Part shown: one piece after another, positions 39,886 to 48,323 of the stretch
Position numbering within the stretch: the first letter of the stretch is position 1
Layout of the letters: every line of letters starts with the position of its first letter
Assembly: GCF_021545335.1 (NCBI RefSeq)
Contig: NZ_CP089312.1
Span: forward strand, 7,998,001-8,062,000
From: Streptomyces sp. GQFP
GTDB taxonomy: Bacteria; Actinomycetota; Actinomycetes; Streptomycetales; Streptomycetaceae
Direction of reading: 5' to 3'
DNA: 64,000 nucleotides
The notes under the pieces: generated by a model
What the model was told of the DNA's origin: nothing
The model's input: the letters and a program-made list of their open reading frames with translations, nothing else
Database searches by the model: none
Position numbers and translations under genes: made by a program

Positions 39886-42128
39886 GGTGTGTCGAACTGG
39901 TCGGGGTCGAAGGACGCGCCGATCACCGGGGGCTCGGAGATGTCGATGACGGGGGGCTCGGGCAGGGCGAGGGCCGACTCGGGCAGCGCGTCCACTCCGG
40001 AGACATCGGTCGCCCCCTGTACCGGGACAGCCAACGCGGCTGCGGCGGGGGCATCCGGGCCGAACGCGTGCAGCGCGGCGTTCAGGGCGAGGTCCGCCGC
40101 CACCTCACCGGCCACCGCGGCAACCGTGGCCGCGGCGGCTGCGGAGGACACGCCATGCCCCCGCCTCCCGTGCGTCGGTGTGGCGGACGGCGGTGCGGCG
40201 TGCGGCGATGCCGGCCGGGGTACCGGGGCCGCCGGACCAGGCCGCACTCCGGTCGATGTCTCCGGCGGCGCCGACCGGGTGGCCAGGCGGTCCACACGGG
40301 AGCGCAGCCGGTCGAGCTCCCCCTGCAGACGACGGTAGCGCTCCTGGCGGGCCAGCAGTTCGCCGCGCCTGCGCATCTGGGTCTCCTTGGTCTGCCGACT
40401 CGTCTCCTGCAGCCTGCGGCCCGACTCCGCCAGCGATTCCTGCTGGGCCGCGAGCTGTGCGTTCAGTTCCTTGACCATGGACTGGGCGGTGTCTCCGTAC
40501 GCCTGCTGGAAGGATTCGGAGGCGTGCCGCCGGTTGGCGGCGATCTCCTGGCAGACGAGCTGGAGCAGGCGCGCATCGCGTTCGCGCTCGGCCCGTTCGC
40601 GCAGGTCCATCCGGTGGTTGCGGACACCTTGGATCAAGCCCATGACGCCCAGCCCGGTTGCCATGATCGTGCCGCTGAACGGTTCGAACAGGGCGACACC
40701 GGCTCCCGCGCCCACACCGGCAGCGGCGGTGGACCAGCCGGCCCGGAGCTGGTCGAAGGTACGGGCAGGACGGACGTTGAGCGGCACGGTGGGGGGCGTG
40801 ATGCTGGGCGTGAAGGGCGGCGCGGGCGCCTCGGGTGAGGTGAGGCGGAGACTGGTGAGCCGCGCGAAGTCCTCCATGATCTGCAGGGCCACGCCGGCCA
40901 GCCGGTCGTGGGCCTCGGTGAGTGCCTGGTGCATGCCGGACGCCACCTCGCTGATCAGCTCGTCGGAGCCAGGGTCACCCCCGGCGGACACCTTTTCCTG
41001 GTAGCGGCGCAGGAGCGCGTCGAAGGCGTCCTGCAGCGCGGCGCGGGCCTGCCGGGTGTCCACCTCGAAGCGCCGGGTCAACTCGGTGCGCCAGCTCGCG
41101 CCGGCCGAACTCAGTTGCGCGAGACGGGCGGTGGTCTCCTCGACCTGGCCGCGGATGCGCCGATGCGACGCGTCGGAGTCCAGCGCGGCCAGCTCGTTGA
41201 CCAGCGGCGATCCCGCCGTCGTCAGGGCGTCGCCCAGCCTGTCCAGCGCTCTGCGCAGCTGTACGGCGGAGCTGGTGCCGGCGAGCCCTTCCCACAACGC
41301 GCGGTCCAGTTCGGGGAAGCCCGAGTCGGCGAGCAACTGGTCGTCGCTGCGGTCCCGCAGCCACTTGAGCTTGCGAAAGGAGGACACGGGCACGATCACC
41401 AGGTTCTCGGGCTGTCTGCCGGTGCGACCGGCAAGTTTCTCGCGGGCGCCCTCGACGACTGGGCCGGCGTCGCGGACCTTGTCGGTCTTGGTGACGGCGG
41501 TGACGACCACCTCGCACTTTTCCAAGGCCTGGCTCAGGAAGTCCAGTTCGTACGTAGCGGGCGGCTCGATCGCGTCGCAGACGAAGACCAGCCCGTCGGC
41601 CCGCTCCAGAAAGGCACGGGTGGCCGCCGTGTGTTCCCCGTTGACGCTGCCGACACCGGGGGTGTCGACCACCACCAGACCGCCCTCCAGTTGGGGCACC
41701 GGCGCGTGGATCTCGACCAGCCGGACGTTCTTGTGATTGCCCGGGTTGCCCTGCTCGGTGGCGTACGCGGGAAGCTCCGCGAGGGTCACCTCCAGCTGCC
41801 GGACGGCGCCCCCGGAACCAGGTTCCGCGAGGTGCACCACGGCATGTTCCTCGGCGCCCCAGGCCAGTGTGGAGACCACGCAGGTGGCCACGTCGACATC
41901 CACCGGGAACAGGCCGGGCCGTTCCACCAACGCGTTGAGCAGCGACGACTTGCCGCGTTTGTACTCACCGACCACCACCACATGGCAGGTGCCGGCCTCC
42001 AGGCGCTGCCTCGACCGCGCGAGTAGTTCCCGTCGGTGGGGGCCGAGCTCGTCCACGAGCTCGTCGACGACTTTGGGGAAGGCGGCCAGTACGTCGGTGC
42101 GCAGACGGCTGATGACGTTGTCCCGCAT
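39882..42128 (-). CDS. dynamin-like GTPase with membrane segment and coiled coil
   Basis: This 748-residue large GTPase has G1 GEYKRGKS (54-61), a Thr switch in ATCVV, G3 DTPG (155-158) and G4 TKTD (213-216). Helical neck regions follow (300-480). A hydrophobic segment (about 490-520, with GAGVALFEPFSGTIMATGLGV) may insert into membrane. A Glu/Arg-rich coiled coil and an Ala/Pro-rich tail close the protein. Bacterial dynamins fuse or protect membranes, and act in pairs. A second dynamin gene lies in the same operon, suggesting a hetero-oligomer. Confidence 0.9.
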   Translation of the reverse strand: MRDNVISRLRTDVLAAFPKVVDELVDELGPHRRELLARSRQRLEAGTCHVVVVGEYKRGKSSLLNALVERPGLFPVDVDVATCVVSTLAWGAEEHAVVHLAEPGSGGAVRQLEVTLAELPAYATEQGNPGNHKNVRLVEIHAPVPQLEGGLVVVDTPGVGSVNGEHTAATRAFLERADGLVFVCDAIEPPATYELDFLSQALEKCEVVVTAVTKTDKVRDAGPVVEGAREKLAGRTGRQPENLVIVPVSSFRKLKWLRDRSDDQLLADSGFPELDRALWEGLAGTSSAVQLRRALDRLGDALTTAGSPLVNELAALDSDASHRRIRGQVEETTARLAQLSSAGASWRTELTRRFEVDTRQARAALQDAFDALLRRYQEKVSAGGDPGSDELISEVASGMHQALTEAHDRLAGVALQIMEDFARLTSLRLTSPEAPAPPFTPSITPPTVPLNVRPARTFDQLRAGWSTAAAGVGAGAGVALFEPFSGTIMATGLGVMGLIQGVRNHRMDLRERAERERDARLLQLVCQEIAANRRHASESFQQAYGDTAQSMVKELNAQLAAQQESLAESGRRLQETSRQTKETQMRRRGELLARQERYRRLQGELDRLRSRVDRLATRSAPPETSTGVRPGPAAPVPRPASPHAAPPSATPTHGRRGHGVSSAAAAATVAAVAGEVAADLALNAALHAFGPDAPAAAALAVPVQGATDVSGVDALPESALALPEPPVIDISEPPVIGASFDPDQFDTP

Positions 42129-42134
42129 GGTGGT

Positions 42135-42713
42135 TCACCCTTCGTGGGGCAGATGGTCGCCGGTCAGGTACTGCCGCGAGAAATGGGGCGCGAGCCGCCG
42201 GTAGGAGGGGACGAGGCAGGGCTCCAGCAGTCGGCCCAGCAGCTCCCGGAACCCCGAAGCCGTCGCCGCGTCGGGCTGCCGTCCGAGCGAGAACGCGGCG
42301 AAGAACTCGTCGTACAGACTGAACAACCGCGTGCGCAGCGCGCAGTATCCGGCGTTCGACAGGCCCTCGACGGCAGGGTGGGGAAAGCGGCCGATCGGGT
42401 GGGCCCACTCCTGCCGGGAGCGGTGCGGTTCCTTGAAGCGCAGATCGGTGTATTCGACGAGGCGCCCGCTGGACCAGTCGAGGGTGGCCGTCGCGAACGG
42501 CGTGAAGAGGTCAGCGCCGCCGGCCGGGTCCGGACGCAGTACGAACAGCGGCAGCCGGGCGAAAACCCGCGGCCCGCCGTCCTGGATCACCGCGATCGGA
42601 ACGGGCCAGCCGATGCCGCACTCCATGGGCGCCAGGTCTCGGAGGGTCCGTGAGTGGCGCAGGGCTTTGACCAGGGCTTCGCAGCGCGGCAGACGGCGCT
42701 CGGGACCGGTCAT
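42135..42713 (-). CDS. hypothetical protein in dynamin/peptidase operon
   Basis: This 192-residue soluble protein starts MTGPERRLPRCEALVKALRH and has a beta-rich centre (PVPIAVIQDGGPRVFARLPLFVL) and helical C-terminus. No known domain. Its ATG overlaps the peptidase stop as ATGA and 6 bp separate its stop from the next gene, so it is fully embedded in the operon and probably needed for the complex. The Arg/His-rich segment EPHRSRQEWAHP could contact a lipid head group, but nothing proves it. Confidence 0.75.
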   Translation of the reverse strand: MTGPERRLPRCEALVKALRHSRTLRDLAPMECGIGWPVPIAVIQDGGPRVFARLPLFVLRPDPAGGADLFTPFATATLDWSSGRLVEYTDLRFKEPHRSRQEWAHPIGRFPHPAVEGLSNAGYCALRTRLFSLYDEFFAAFSLGRQPDAATASGFRELLGRLLEPCLVPSYRRLAPHFSRQYLTGDHLPHEG

Positions 42714-43531
42714 GGCGCGACCGTCCCCGGCGCACCGGCCGCCACCAGCAGGTTCCCCGAGTCCTGCCAGGCGCCCATGAACTCGTCCAGAGGAACCGCC
42801 AGGCCCTGCCCGTCCGGATGCCCCGAGTCGTTGAGTATCACCATCGGGCCGGCCGGGTGGCTGTGGTCGATTCCGGTGACCCACACAGCATGATCGGCGT
42901 CCTGGCCCGGAATGCCCGGTGCGGTGCCCACAGCATCGTCCGCCGTGTCGTGGCCGGGCGTCCAGATCTCACTGGAGTCGACCCCCACGATGGCCGCCCC
43001 GCCGCTCGCGACCACCTGCTCCAGCTGCTCCAGGGACGCCCCCTCGACATGCTGGACCGGGATGCCGTGGTGCTCCAGCAGGTTTCCCACGTCTGCGGGC
43101 GCGGTCCCCGAACCGTCGAACCAGCCCATGCTCGCCGCCTCCTGGGTGAGCTGCTCCTCGCTGTACTCCTGGCCGGTGAGGTAGTTGAGCACCATGCCCT
43201 GCGCACCGATGGCACAGGCGTTCTCACCGGTGTGCTGCCGCCACATGTCCATCACCTCGCCGGGATTCCCGGAGACGGCCGCGGGATCGCTCTGTGCCGG
43301 ATCGAAGTTGGGCAGGTCCGGCACGCCGCCGACGGCCGGATCCGGATACGGTGCCGCCGCGTCCGTACCGTCGTACGGCGTCGCGGTCGCCGACGGGTCC
43401 ACCGGGTCGCTCAGGAGCATCTGGTCGGTCAGGTTGATCGAGGACGACGGATCCATGTAGTCGGTGAGGTCCACGTCGGCCGCGGGCTCGAATCCGGGAT
43501 CGGCGCCCGGGTCGTACGGCTCCCAGCTCAC
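42710..43531 (-). CDS. C39-like cysteine peptidase
   Basis: This 273-residue protein has an acidic, Pro/Asp-rich N-terminal half (1-95), then a papain-like C39 domain. The catalytic Cys106 is in GENACAIGAQGMVL, the His214 in QDADHAVWVTGID and the third residue Asn234/Asp235 in MVILNDSGHPD. C39 proteases cut double-Gly leaders. The GTG start overlaps the GTPase stop as GTGA. In-frame sequence upstream of it lies inside the GTPase gene, so the shorter start is preferred. The target is unknown; a protein made in the same operon is likely. Confidence 0.82.
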   Translation of the reverse strand: MSWEPYDPGADPGFEPAADVDLTDYMDPSSSINLTDQMLLSDPVDPSATATPYDGTDAAAPYPDPAVGGVPDLPNFDPAQSDPAAVSGNPGEVMDMWRQHTGENACAIGAQGMVLNYLTGQEYSEEQLTQEAASMGWFDGSGTAPADVGNLLEHHGIPVQHVEGASLEQLEQVVASGGAAIVGVDSSEIWTPGHDTADDAVGTAPGIPGQDADHAVWVTGIDHSHPAGPMVILNDSGHPDGQGLAVPLDEFMGAWQDSGNLLVAAGAPGTVAP

Positions 43532-45231
43532 TGCCCGGTCCCTTCCCCGTCGTCCCCGTACAACAACTCCCGGGCCCGGCCGATCTCGTCCGCCACCCGC
43601 TCGTACGAGCGCAGAACCGCCCGCGCCACGGTGAGTGTGGGCCGGTCGCCCAGCGGGTCGGAGCACAGCCCCGCCCACTGGGCCGCGTGGCGGTGGGCCG
43701 CCGCCAGCAGCGTGTCGACCGGCGTGCCGGTGGGCAGGCCCAGCCGGGCCGCACAGCTCGTGCCATGCTCGCCGGTGACCGCCAGCAGCTGGGTCTCCTG
43801 CTCTGCCGTGAGGGCGAGCCCGCCGCTGTAGTACGCGCCGAGCGCGGCCAGTTCCGCCGGCCCCGGGTCGGTCACGTGGAGCCGCTCCAGCAGAGCCGCG
43901 ACCCGGTCCGCCGCGGCGGGCACGGGACGCCCGGTGAGCTGCGCCGTGGCCCGCAGCCTGGACACCTCGTCCGCGATCTCGCGTCGGCCGTGGTCCAGCT
44001 TGATCAGCCCGGCCCGGTTGCCGAAGTGCCGCAGGACGAGCTCCCGCAGCTCGAGCACGCCGCTGCGCTCCAGCAGGGTCCGGCGTACCGCTTCCTCACC
44101 CAGACCATCCCGAAGACAGCCGCAGGCCAGGAAGACCCCCCACGCTCCCATCCGATCGACCAGGTCGGCGCGGACCCCCGCCGGTACGGGCAGCTGCGGA
44201 TACTCGCGGACGCAGAAGAGACTGACGTCCTCCATGAGGTCGGCCAGCTGCCGTGGCGGTACCTTCGCCAACTCCGACAGCGGTCCGAACGCCTCCGATG
44301 GCATGCGCTGCGCAGCGATGCCGAGCAGTCCCGCGACGGGCACAACCGTGCGGAAGACCCGCCGCACGGCGGGCCGTCGCAGGTACGAGTCGGCGATGCG
44401 GCGTGCCGTCGCCATCGGGTCGTGGTCCAAGGGGTCGGCGGGCATCCCATCGGGACCGGTCTCACCCATGGGGGGCCAGTACTGGTCACTGCGCGAGAGC
44501 ACCCCGAACGCCTTCAGCGGGCTCACGACCGCCCCGTACGCCCCGGCGAAACTGTCCACCGCCTGCTGGTCGGCCCGGCCCAGACCACGGCTGAAGACGA
44601 AGACGACGGCGTCGGCCCGGTCCATCTCGGCCGCGCTCAGGGCGTGCACCGACCGGGCGTCCCCGCCCAGTTCATCGAGCACCCGGGCGGCTTCCTCCCG
44701 CTCCACCGGATCGTCGATACCCAGGAACGACAGCGTGTTGTCCGCATCCGTCCCGTGCACACTTCCCAGCCCCGGTGTGTCCACGATCCGGAAGCGGCGC
44801 AGCAGCGCGCTGGGTCGGCCCACCTCGACCTTCCGAACAGCACGCAACTGCCGCAGCGACTCGGCGTCACGCACGGTCAGCCGGGACAGCGCGTCCGGCG
44901 GCCACTCCTCGGCCGGGCGGCCGTCCTTGAAATGGACCAGTAGCCGTGGCCGCTCCGCGTGGTGGAACTCCGAGACGTTGAAGGTGAGCTCCAGCTGACC
45001 GGTCTCACAGACCTCCTCCCCGAGCAGGGCGTTGACCAGCGTCGACTTGCCCCGCTTGATCTGACCGGCCACCGCCACCCGCATGGGCTGTGCCATGCGG
45101 GCCCGTGCGGTGCGCAGAATGCCGGGAAGATCGCCGACCTCCGAGCCCGCGGGACCGAGCTCCTCGACGATCCGGGCGAACACCTGGCCGTGGGGACCTG
45201 CGACGCTCGCCGGAACAAAGGTGTTCGTCAT
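43528..45231 (-). CDS. second dynamin-like GTPase
   Basis: This 567-residue GTPase has G1 GQIKRGKS (56-63), the ELTFNV switch, G3 DTPG (151-154) and G4 LSRSDQYW with SRSD in place of the usual N/TKxD. Helical bundles follow (250-567). It lacks an obvious membrane helix, unlike its operon partner. Short and long dynamin partners are typical in bacteria (for example DynA/DynB). Its start lies 13 bp after the kinase stop. Confidence 0.87.
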   Translation of the reverse strand: MTNTFVPASVAGPHGQVFARIVEELGPAGSEVGDLPGILRTARARMAQPMRVAVAGQIKRGKSTLVNALLGEEVCETGQLELTFNVSEFHHAERPRLLVHFKDGRPAEEWPPDALSRLTVRDAESLRQLRAVRKVEVGRPSALLRRFRIVDTPGLGSVHGTDADNTLSFLGIDDPVEREEAARVLDELGGDARSVHALSAAEMDRADAVVFVFSRGLGRADQQAVDSFAGAYGAVVSPLKAFGVLSRSDQYWPPMGETGPDGMPADPLDHDPMATARRIADSYLRRPAVRRVFRTVVPVAGLLGIAAQRMPSEAFGPLSELAKVPPRQLADLMEDVSLFCVREYPQLPVPAGVRADLVDRMGAWGVFLACGCLRDGLGEEAVRRTLLERSGVLELRELVLRHFGNRAGLIKLDHGRREIADEVSRLRATAQLTGRPVPAAADRVAALLERLHVTDPGPAELAALGAYYSGGLALTAEQETQLLAVTGEHGTSCAARLGLPTGTPVDTLLAAAHRHAAQWAGLCSDPLGDRPTLTVARAVLRSYERVADEIGRARELLYGDDGEGTGQ

Positions 45232-45244
45232 GCCGTCACCACTC

Positions 45245-46504
45245 CTAGAACAGGTCGTGCACGATCAGGTACACGACTGCTATCGCCGCCCAGACCAGAC
45301 AGGTCTGCAGCCAGTCCGGAAGGGTGAAGCCGGTCGGTTCCGCCGGCGTCGGCGGGTGCGGCGGCGAATGGGGCGGTGCCGGATACGCCGGGGCGGGTGG
45401 CGGGACGGAGGGCGGGGCGTGGGCGCCGGCCGCTTCGGGGCGAGGAGGCTGTGGCGCCGGCCGGTGCGTCGGCTCCGGCCGGTTGAAGGCGTCGTGCCCC
45501 GTCGCCTCGGCCCGGTCGCACCACGGACAGCTCGTCAGATGGGCGCCGTGGGCGTGCCTCGGCCGGCGCGGGCAGACGGTGGTCGCGCCCTCCTCGCGCG
45601 CCTCCTCCAGCGCCGTCAGCCACTGTCGTGACGTCGGACGCCGGGCCGTGTCCTCCAGTCCGGGGCCGAACGCCTGCCGGGCCAGCGTCAGAAGGGCCGG
45701 CGGCAGCACTGTCGGATCGAGCACTCCGCGCGGTTTGATCACCGATTCCGGTCGTACGACGAACGAGCGGCTGGCCTTGATGTTGTCGGAGATCTGTATG
45801 TCGTCCTCGCTGTCCCGGGGCACACCGCCGAACGGGTGGTATCCGGCGGTCAGCACCTGGTAGACGATTACGGCCAGCGCGAAGTCGTCGCTCGACGTGC
45901 TTCCGGGCGCGCCCAGCAGCCGTTCCGGGGCGGCGTAGTCCGGTGTGTGCAGGGTGGCCGGGAACGGCTTGCCACCGTCGGTGAAGCCGATCGAGTCGCA
46001 GTCGAGGAACGTCGCGAACCCGCGCTGGTCGACGACGATGTTCTTCGCCGAGAAGTCGCCGATGACCAGGCCCTCGTGGTGCAGCCTGGCGGTCATGAAC
46101 GCCAGGTTCCAGCAGATCCCGAGCAGGAACCGCCAGTCGGCCTCGGCCGGGAATCTGCGGAGGCGCTGTTCCCGGCTGAACAGCGCGATGAGCTGGATGT
46201 GCTCGGGTCCGGCGAAGCGCCCCATGCCGTAGCCGAGGAATGTGCCGTCCGTGCCCTGCACGATCCCTACCGGCCACGCCAGCTCGGGGGGTTGCCCCCC
46301 GTCCACCGGGCGGCCGGCCAGCGGGTTCAGCGCCAGCATCCGCCGCACGCGGTGCTCTCGGGCGATGTCGGGCTGGTGGTAGAGCTTCGCCACCAGGTCG
46401 CCGTCACCCTGCACCGGATGGACCACCGCCTCAAGGCCCGAGCCCAGCGGCGGGTCCAGGAGTACCACCGGCCGTCCGTCCAGAAGCACGTTCCGTCCCG
46501 TCAC
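45245..46504 (-). CDS. YegI-type Ser/Thr protein kinase with zinc knuckle and C-terminal membrane anchor
   Basis: This 419-residue protein has a kinase fold: LGSGLEAVVHPV for the glycine loop, VAK with Lys40, the catalytic loop LVIGDFSAKN with Asp150 and Asn155 (HRD replaced by IGD), and FLDCDSIG where DFG reads DCD (Asp168/170). A zinc-binding CPRRPRHAHGAH-CPWC region follows (about 313-333). A Pro-rich linker and a final helix (about 396-416) anchor it to the membrane. E. coli YegI has the same order. The GTG start overlaps the phosphatase stop as GTGA. Confidence 0.85.
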   Translation of the reverse strand: MTGRNVLLDGRPVVLLDPPLGSGLEAVVHPVQGDGDLVAKLYHQPDIAREHRVRRMLALNPLAGRPVDGGQPPELAWPVGIVQGTDGTFLGYGMGRFAGPEHIQLIALFSREQRLRRFPAEADWRFLLGICWNLAFMTARLHHEGLVIGDFSAKNIVVDQRGFATFLDCDSIGFTDGGKPFPATLHTPDYAAPERLLGAPGSTSSDDFALAVIVYQVLTAGYHPFGGVPRDSEDDIQISDNIKASRSFVVRPESVIKPRGVLDPTVLPPALLTLARQAFGPGLEDTARRPTSRQWLTALEEAREEGATTVCPRRPRHAHGAHLTSCPWCDRAEATGHDAFNRPEPTHRPAPQPPRPEAAGAHAPPSVPPPAPAYPAPPHSPPHPPTPAEPTGFTLPDWLQTCLVWAAIAVVYLIVHDLF

Positions 46505-47412
46505 GGCAGTTCCCCTCCCGCCGAGCCGCCCGTCGTACGGACTGCCCTCACCAGTGTCTTGTCGTCGGCGTTGAGCGCCGTGAGTCGGTCCGACAGCAGT
46601 AGCGCCTCCAACTCCCGCGCGTCGGCACGGGGATCAGGGCCCGGACGGTCCAGCGAGCGCAGCACCGAAGCGGCGAACGAGGGGTTGGCCCGTTGCACCG
46701 GGCCTCGTCCACGGGACAGCGCGGCCTGCGCCAGACCATCGGTGGAGAGCATGACTCCGTCGACGCCGTCGTCCCGTACACAGTCGATCCGCACGCGCAG
46801 CGCGGCGTCCGCCGAGCTGAGGAAGGTGGCCTCGTTGCTGTACTCGCCCGCCGCTTCGGGCTGCGGCAGGAGATGGAACTGTGGTTCGCCTTTCTCCTCA
46901 CCGGCCCGTAGCACCACGAAGCCGTCGCCCAGCGAGGTGCAGCCCAGCCAGCCGGGACCCAGCACCACCACGGTGAGGGTGGTGGCGAAATCCGCCGGGC
47001 CGTTCCTGCGACCCCGGGCGGCCGTGCCGCCCTCGCCGGACAGTGCCCAGGTGGCGTCGACGAATGCGTCCAGCACCTCCAGGAAGGCGTCCCGCAGCCG
47101 GGTGCGGAGGTCCTCGACGTCCCCCGGCGCGCCCGCCCGCTCGCCCAGCCGTGCCCCGAACACCGACGTGGCCAGCTGGATCGCCAGCTGTGCACCCTCC
47201 TGCGAACGCGGTCTGCTGCCCGCTCCGTCCGCCACCGCCAGGACCGGGATCCGGCTACCGGGAGGGCCGGCGTGCGACTGCCCCCAGGCGTCCTGGCATG
47301 GCATCCCCTGCTGGGCGTGCCGATATCCCTGGACACTGACGCCGTGCACGCGCCACGCCCGGCTTTTGACCTGCCCGGTCTCCGTTGCCCCCGGCACCTC
47401 GATCGTCCTCAC
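46501..47412 (-). CDS. PP2C-type protein phosphatase (YegK-like)
   Basis: This 303-residue PPM phosphatase has GVSVQGYRHAQQGMPCQDAW with the first metal Asp41, VLAVADGAGSRPRSQEGAQL with Asp62, and LSTDGLAQ with the third acidic residue. It probably reverses phosphorylation by the adjacent kinase. The GTPase-, kinase- and VWA-genes share its operon. The composition matches the YegK position in the yegI-K-L set and the TerY-P triad described for kinase/PP2C/VWA neighbourhoods. Confidence 0.87.
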   Translation of the reverse strand: MRTIEVPGATETGQVKSRAWRVHGVSVQGYRHAQQGMPCQDAWGQSHAGPPGSRIPVLAVADGAGSRPRSQEGAQLAIQLATSVFGARLGERAGAPGDVEDLRTRLRDAFLEVLDAFVDATWALSGEGGTAARGRRNGPADFATTLTVVVLGPGWLGCTSLGDGFVVLRAGEEKGEPQFHLLPQPEAAGEYSNEATFLSSADAALRVRIDCVRDDGVDGVMLSTDGLAQAALSRGRGPVQRANPSFAASVLRSLDRPGPDPRADARELEALLLSDRLTALNADDKTLVRAVRTTGGSAGGELP

Positions 47413-47443
47413 CCCTCACCCCTCGCCGCTCGTCGCCCGCCGC

Positions 47444-48226
47444 TCAGGCGTCCCAGGCGGAACGCTGCGTCTTGAACCGGTTGAACAACTGCTCGAAGGT
47501 CTCCTCCTCCGCACCCTGCTGTTCGGCGCTCGCGCTCGCCGACATGGTCTGCAGCAGGTCGCGGAACGGGAAACCCTTGAGCGTGGCGTGGTATTTGGGC
47601 GCCAGTTCACGCAGCACCTGCTGGCCCCGGTCGCTGATTCCGCCGATGCCGAAGGCGTAGAAGCGGAAGCGCTTCGCGGCCTGTTCGGCGGCGAGCGTCG
47701 GGACGAGCCGGCGCCACGCGTCCGTGGCCATCCCGTGGCTGTCGGTCGGCAGACCGTCGGTCACCAGACAGATCTGCGGGCGGTAGTACTGGAGCCCGGA
47801 GCGGCGCAGTTCCGTCTTCCGCTCCGCCACCAGGCGCATCCCCGTCTCCACGGCCTCCGTCAACAGCGTGACCCCGGAGGCCGACAGCTGCGGCGACCGG
47901 AACTGGTGGGCGGACACGAAGGGGCTGATGGTGGCCCGTGGGTCGAGGAGATGCGGGCCCTGCCAGACCCCGATCCCCATGCCGCCGAAGGTCACCAGGG
48001 CGATCTCGACGCTGGAACTGAGCCCCACATCCTCCTGGATCTCGCGCCCCCAGAGGGCCAGCGCCTCGTTGAGCAGCCGGATCGGCTCGCCCGACATGGA
48101 GCTGGAGATGTCCAGGCACAGCAGCAGCGGCAGCCGCTGCGCGTTGTTGTCGAGCTCGATGTCCGCGTACGCGGCGGGCAGATCCTGCGGCGGTGTGGCC
48201 GGCGGGCCCGGGATGGTCGGGTTCAT
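47444..48226 (-). CDS. VWA-domain protein (YegL/TerY-like)
   Basis: This 260-residue protein consists largely of one VWA domain with an intact MIDAS (DISSSMSG at 39-46) and ICLVTDGLPTD near residue 158. VWA proteins of this type partner PP2C and kinase in TerY-P triads and in E. coli yegL. The C-terminus (ETFEQLFNRFKTQRSAWDA) is helical and could be a docking site. The ATG at 48226 is used because the upstream frame is out of the operon's coding style. 31 bp to the phosphatase gene. Confidence 0.85.
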   Translation of the reverse strand: MNPTIPGPPATPPQDLPAAYADIELDNNAQRLPLLLCLDISSSMSGEPIRLLNEALALWGREIQEDVGLSSSVEIALVTFGGMGIGVWQGPHLLDPRATISPFVSAHQFRSPQLSASGVTLLTEAVETGMRLVAERKTELRRSGLQYYRPQICLVTDGLPTDSHGMATDAWRRLVPTLAAEQAAKRFRFYAFGIGGISDRGQQVLRELAPKYHATLKGFPFRDLLQTMSASASAEQQGAEEETFEQLFNRFKTQRSAWDA

Positions 48227-48323
48227 GGGAAGGGATCCCCTTGCTGTCGTGTCCGTGATGTGGTGCGTGTGTGTCCCTGCGCGTGGCGACTCCGCGCGGC
48301 TCGGCCCGCAGCCGTCGGCCGGG

